Below, piece after piece: positions 11,542 through 13,493 of a stretch of 13,493 nt of DNA (position 1 is its first letter; every line of letters starts with the position of its first letter). The notes below the pieces were generated by a model. It saw nothing but the letters and a program-made list of their open reading frames with translations, did not search any database and had not been told where the DNA came from. Source of the stretch: Thermococcus sp. (GTDB lineage Archaea > Methanobacteriota_B > Thermococci > Thermococcales > Thermococcaceae); NCBI GenBank assembly GCA_011050175.1, contig DRGF01000118.1:1-13493 (forward strand), read 5' to 3'. Position numbers and translations under genes: made by a program.

Positions 11542-12801
11542 ATGGTCGAGATTGACCCGTTTGAGATGGCCGTTAAGCAGCTCGAGAGGGCTGCCCAGTT
11601 CATGGACATAAGCGAAGAGGCCCTTGAGTTCCTCAAGAAGCCCATGAGGATTGTTGAGGTCAGCGTTCCGCTTGAGATGGACGACGGTTCTGTTAAGGTT
11701 TTCACCGGTTTCCGTGTTCAGCACAACTGGGCCCGCGGTCCGACCAAGGGTGGTATAAGGTGGCACCCGGCCGAGACCCTCAGCACCGTTAAGGCCCTCG
11801 CCACCTGGATGACCTGGAAGGTTGCGGTTGTTGACCTCCCCTACGGTGGAGGTAAGGGTGGTATTATCGTTAACCCGAAGGAGCTCAGCGAGAGGGAGAA
11901 GGAGAGGCTCGCTAGGAGCTACATAAGGGCCATCTACGATGTCATCAGCCCATACACTGACATTCCGGCTCCTGACGTTTACACCAACCCGCAGATCATG
12001 GCCTGGATGATGGACGAGTACGAGGCCATCAGCAGGAGGAAGGTCCCGAGCTTCGGTATCATCACCGGTAAGCCGCCGGGAGTTGGCGGTATCGTCGCCA
12101 GGATGGACGCCACCGCCCGCGGTGCCAGCTACACCGTCCGTGAGGCCGCCAAGGCCCTCGGCATGGACCTCAAGGGCAAGACCATAGCCATCCAGGGTTA
12201 CGGTAACGCCGGCTACTACATGGCCAAGATCATGAGCGAGGAGCACGGCATGAAGGTCGTCGCCGTCAGCGACAGCCGCGGCGGTATCTACAACCCGGAC
12301 GGCCTCAACCCGGACGAGGTCCTCGAGTGGAAGAAGAAGAACGGTAGTGTTAAGGACTTCCCAGGCGCGACCAACATCACCAACGAGGAGCTCCTCGAGC
12401 TCGAGGTCGACGTCCTCGCCCCGAGCGCCATCGAGGGTGTCATCACCAAGGACAACGCTGACAACGTCAAGGCCAAGATCGTCGCCGAGCTCGCCAACGG
12501 TCCGACCACCCCGGAGGCCGACGAGATCCTCCACGAGAAGGGCGTCCTCATCATCCCGGACTTCCTCTGTAACGCCGGCGGTGTTACCGTCAGCTACTTT
12601 GAGTGGGTTCAGAACATAACCGGCGACTACTGGGACACCGAGACCACCAGGGCCAAGCTCGACAAGAAGATGACCAAGGCCTTCTGGGACGTCTACAACA
12701 CCCACAAGGACAAGGACATCCCGATGAGGGATGCCGCCTACGTCGTCGCCGTCCAGAGGGTCTACGACGCCATGAAGTGGCGCGGATGGGTCAAGAAGTG
12801 A
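11542..12801 (+). CDS. gdhA: Glutamate dehydrogenase (NAD(P)+)
   Basis: A 419-aa enzyme that interconverts glutamate and 2-oxoglutarate plus ammonia; the hexameric enzyme is abundant in Thermococcales. The substrate domain has [11 protein letters not shown] (Lys69 region) and PYGGGKGG with catalytic Lys105, plus APDVYTNP with Asp145. The Rossmann domain carries [10 protein letters not shown] (GxGxxG, 219-224). The ATG at 11542 has GAGGTG 6 nt upstream; an in-frame GTG at 11533 is part of that site. Length matches the 419-420 aa of relatives. Segment 178-190 ([14 protein letters not shown]) resembles the form I recall for T. litoralis more than that of P. furiosus. Codon choice is strongly biased to C-ending codons, fitting a highly expressed gene. 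A pyrimidine-rich tract follows the stop. Confidence 0.97.
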   Translation: MVEIDPFEMAVKQLERAAQFMDISEEALEFLKKPMRIVEVSVPLEMDDGSVKVFTGFRVQHNWARGPTKGGIRWHPAETLSTVKALATWMTWKVAVVDLPYGGGKGGIIVNPKELSEREKERLARSYIRAIYDVISPYTDIPAPDVYTNPQIMAWMMDEYEAISRRKVPSFGIITGKPPGVGGIVARMDATARGASYTVREAAKALGMDLKGKTIAIQGYGNAGYYMAKIMSEEHGMKVVAVSDSRGGIYNPDGLNPDEVLEWKKKNGSVKDFPGATNITNEELLELEVDVLAPSAIEGVITKDNADNVKAKIVAELANGPTTPEADEILHEKGVLIIPDFLCNAGGVTVSYFEWVQNITGDYWDTETTRAKLDKKMTKAFWDVYNTHKDKDIPMRDAAYVVAVQRVYDAMKWRGWVKK

Positions 12802-12828
12802 TTTCTTCTCCCTTCCTTTTCTGTTCTG
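12802..12828 (+). terminator. Pyrimidine-rich termination tract after gdhA
   Basis: TTTCTTCTCCCTTCCTTTTC and following T/C-rich bases begin right at the gdhA stop and contain several T-runs without a hairpin, typical of archaeal termination. The convergent gene ends at 12866. Confidence 0.5.
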
Positions 12829-12865
12829 AATTCTCTGCTGTTCTCAAGTAATATAAAAACAAAAG

Positions 12866-13493
12866 TCATCCCTTTGTCCAGTAGTCCTTCTCCTCCACCA
12901 TCGCCATTATCATCTCGTCCTCGTCTTTGAACATAGTCCTCCGCGATGGGTTCTGCATGCCGTAGAACTCCATGAACGGGCTCGGGCGCCTCTTGAACGG
13001 GTAGTAAAGGTATATCGCCGCTAGAGTCCTGTAAGCCTCCGCCATCTCACTGACCACTCCGGCGGAAACACCTTCCGCGTAGTGGTAGACCGCTATTGCC
13101 TTACTGACGTCGACGAGGTTGAAGTCCCTCTCGACGAGCTGGCGTCTCAGTATCTCAGTGGCCTGCTCGATGTCCTCCCTTTCAAGCTCGTCCGCCTCGT
13201 TCCCGTCGAGGAGGTGCTTTATTTTGATCTTCTTGATGTTGGGATTCTTAGCTACTTGGTTGTCGTACTCAGCCACTACCCACCAGTCGTCGAGCGCTCC
13301 GGGGTCGAGGACTGTGAAGTGCTCGCTGAGCTTGTTGTAGAAGTCCCTGACGCGGTGGTAGTACTCCTCTTCGTGGCCCGTCATCGGGTAACTGAGGTAG
13401 ACGAGGGGCTTTTCATTCTCGCGGAATATTAGGTCAAGAAAGACCTCCGGCGGGTGCCTTATGCCGAACTGGAGGACGTAGCGGACGTTTATC
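12866..13493 (-). CDS. Conserved protein, C-terminal 208 residues visible; possibly nucleotide-related
   Basis: The frame is open to the window edge (first full codon ends at 13492), so the start is missing. The visible part contains KPLVYLSYPMTGHEEEYYHR, then EHFTVLDPGALDDWWVV, KKIKIKHLLDG, and helical segments ending KDYWTKG. The YLSYPMTG ... V-DP pattern recalls nucleoside 2-deoxyribosyltransferase-like folds. From memory, similar Thermococcales proteins are annotated as AAA-family or kinase-like ATPases whose P-loop would lie upstream of this window. I cannot confirm either from what is here. It is convergent with gdhA. No membrane segment is seen. Confidence 0.7.
   Translation of the reverse strand, partial: INVRYVLQFGIRHPPEVFLDLIFRENEKPLVYLSYPMTGHEEEYYHRVRDFYNKLSEHFTVLDPGALDDWWVVAEYDNQVAKNPNIKKIKIKHLLDGNEADELEREDIEQATEILRRQLVERDFNLVDVSKAIAVYHYAEGVSAGVVSEMAEAYRTLAAIYLYYPFKRRPSPFMEFYGMQNPSRRTMFKDEDEMIMAMVEEKDYWTKG

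Noticed and set aside
11518..12705. 395-codon open frame on the minus strand across gdhA
   Set aside because: It is the antisense shadow of gdhA caused by its strong codon bias; it has no ribosome binding site or recognisable domains.
1..13493. CRISPR array, tRNA or rRNA genes
   Set aside because: I found no regularly spaced repeats of CRISPR size and no tRNA or rRNA signatures on either strand.

Overview
The window looks like chromosome from a Thermococcus-type hyperthermophilic euryarchaeon. The signs are: glutamate dehydrogenase of the Thermococcales type, archaeal ribosomal protein L15e and RNase P protein Rnp3, TATA-type promoters about 25 bp from inferred transcription starts, GGAGGTG-type ribosome binding sites, AGG/AGA arginine codons, and a C/D-box guide RNA. 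The species cannot be fixed from the sequence alone.

Left part (1-3849): a truncated Xaa-Pro dipeptidase (minus) diverges from rpl15e (plus). rpl15e is followed by a COG1325 predicted exosome-associated RNA-binding protein and rnp3, which overlap by ATGA. This is the known archaeal translation/exosome/RNase P neighbourhood. Then come a DUF389 membrane protein and, tail-to-tail with overlapping stop codons, a small acidic hypothetical protein on the minus strand.

Middle (about 3885-5391): a single-gene IS200/IS605 (IS1341-like) element carrying only tnpB. It is inserted immediately upstream of the small hypothetical gene. The TnpB lacks the usual RuvC-II glutamate (Gly294) but has a glutamate 48 residues downstream (Glu342), the rearranged active site described for Fanzors and some TnpBs. 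The 3' end of the gene is rich in nested inverted repeats, including a 57-nt three-way junction, and is a good omegaRNA candidate. A nickel regulator gene nikR, with 13-bp direct repeats in its promoter region, diverges from tnpB.

Right part (5837-13493): rqcH (NFACT/NEMF ribosome rescue factor); a long structured leader and a P-II-like protein with a strongly shortened T-loop; a coiled-coil membrane protein; and a LeuT-like sodium:amino-acid symporter followed by a 34-aa MetS-like small subunit. A 619-bp intergenic region follows, holding a C/D-box sRNA gene with its own promoter, operator-like dyads and a hairpin/T-tract. It leads to gdhA (glutamate dehydrogenase), and the window ends with a truncated conserved gene on the minus strand.

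The nitrogen and amino-acid theme (P-II, amino-acid symporter, gdhA) is notable, but co-regulation is inference. The items most worth a second look are the rearranged TnpB with its omegaRNA candidate, the C/D sRNA, the short-T-loop P-II with its leader, and the tiny MetS-like protein.
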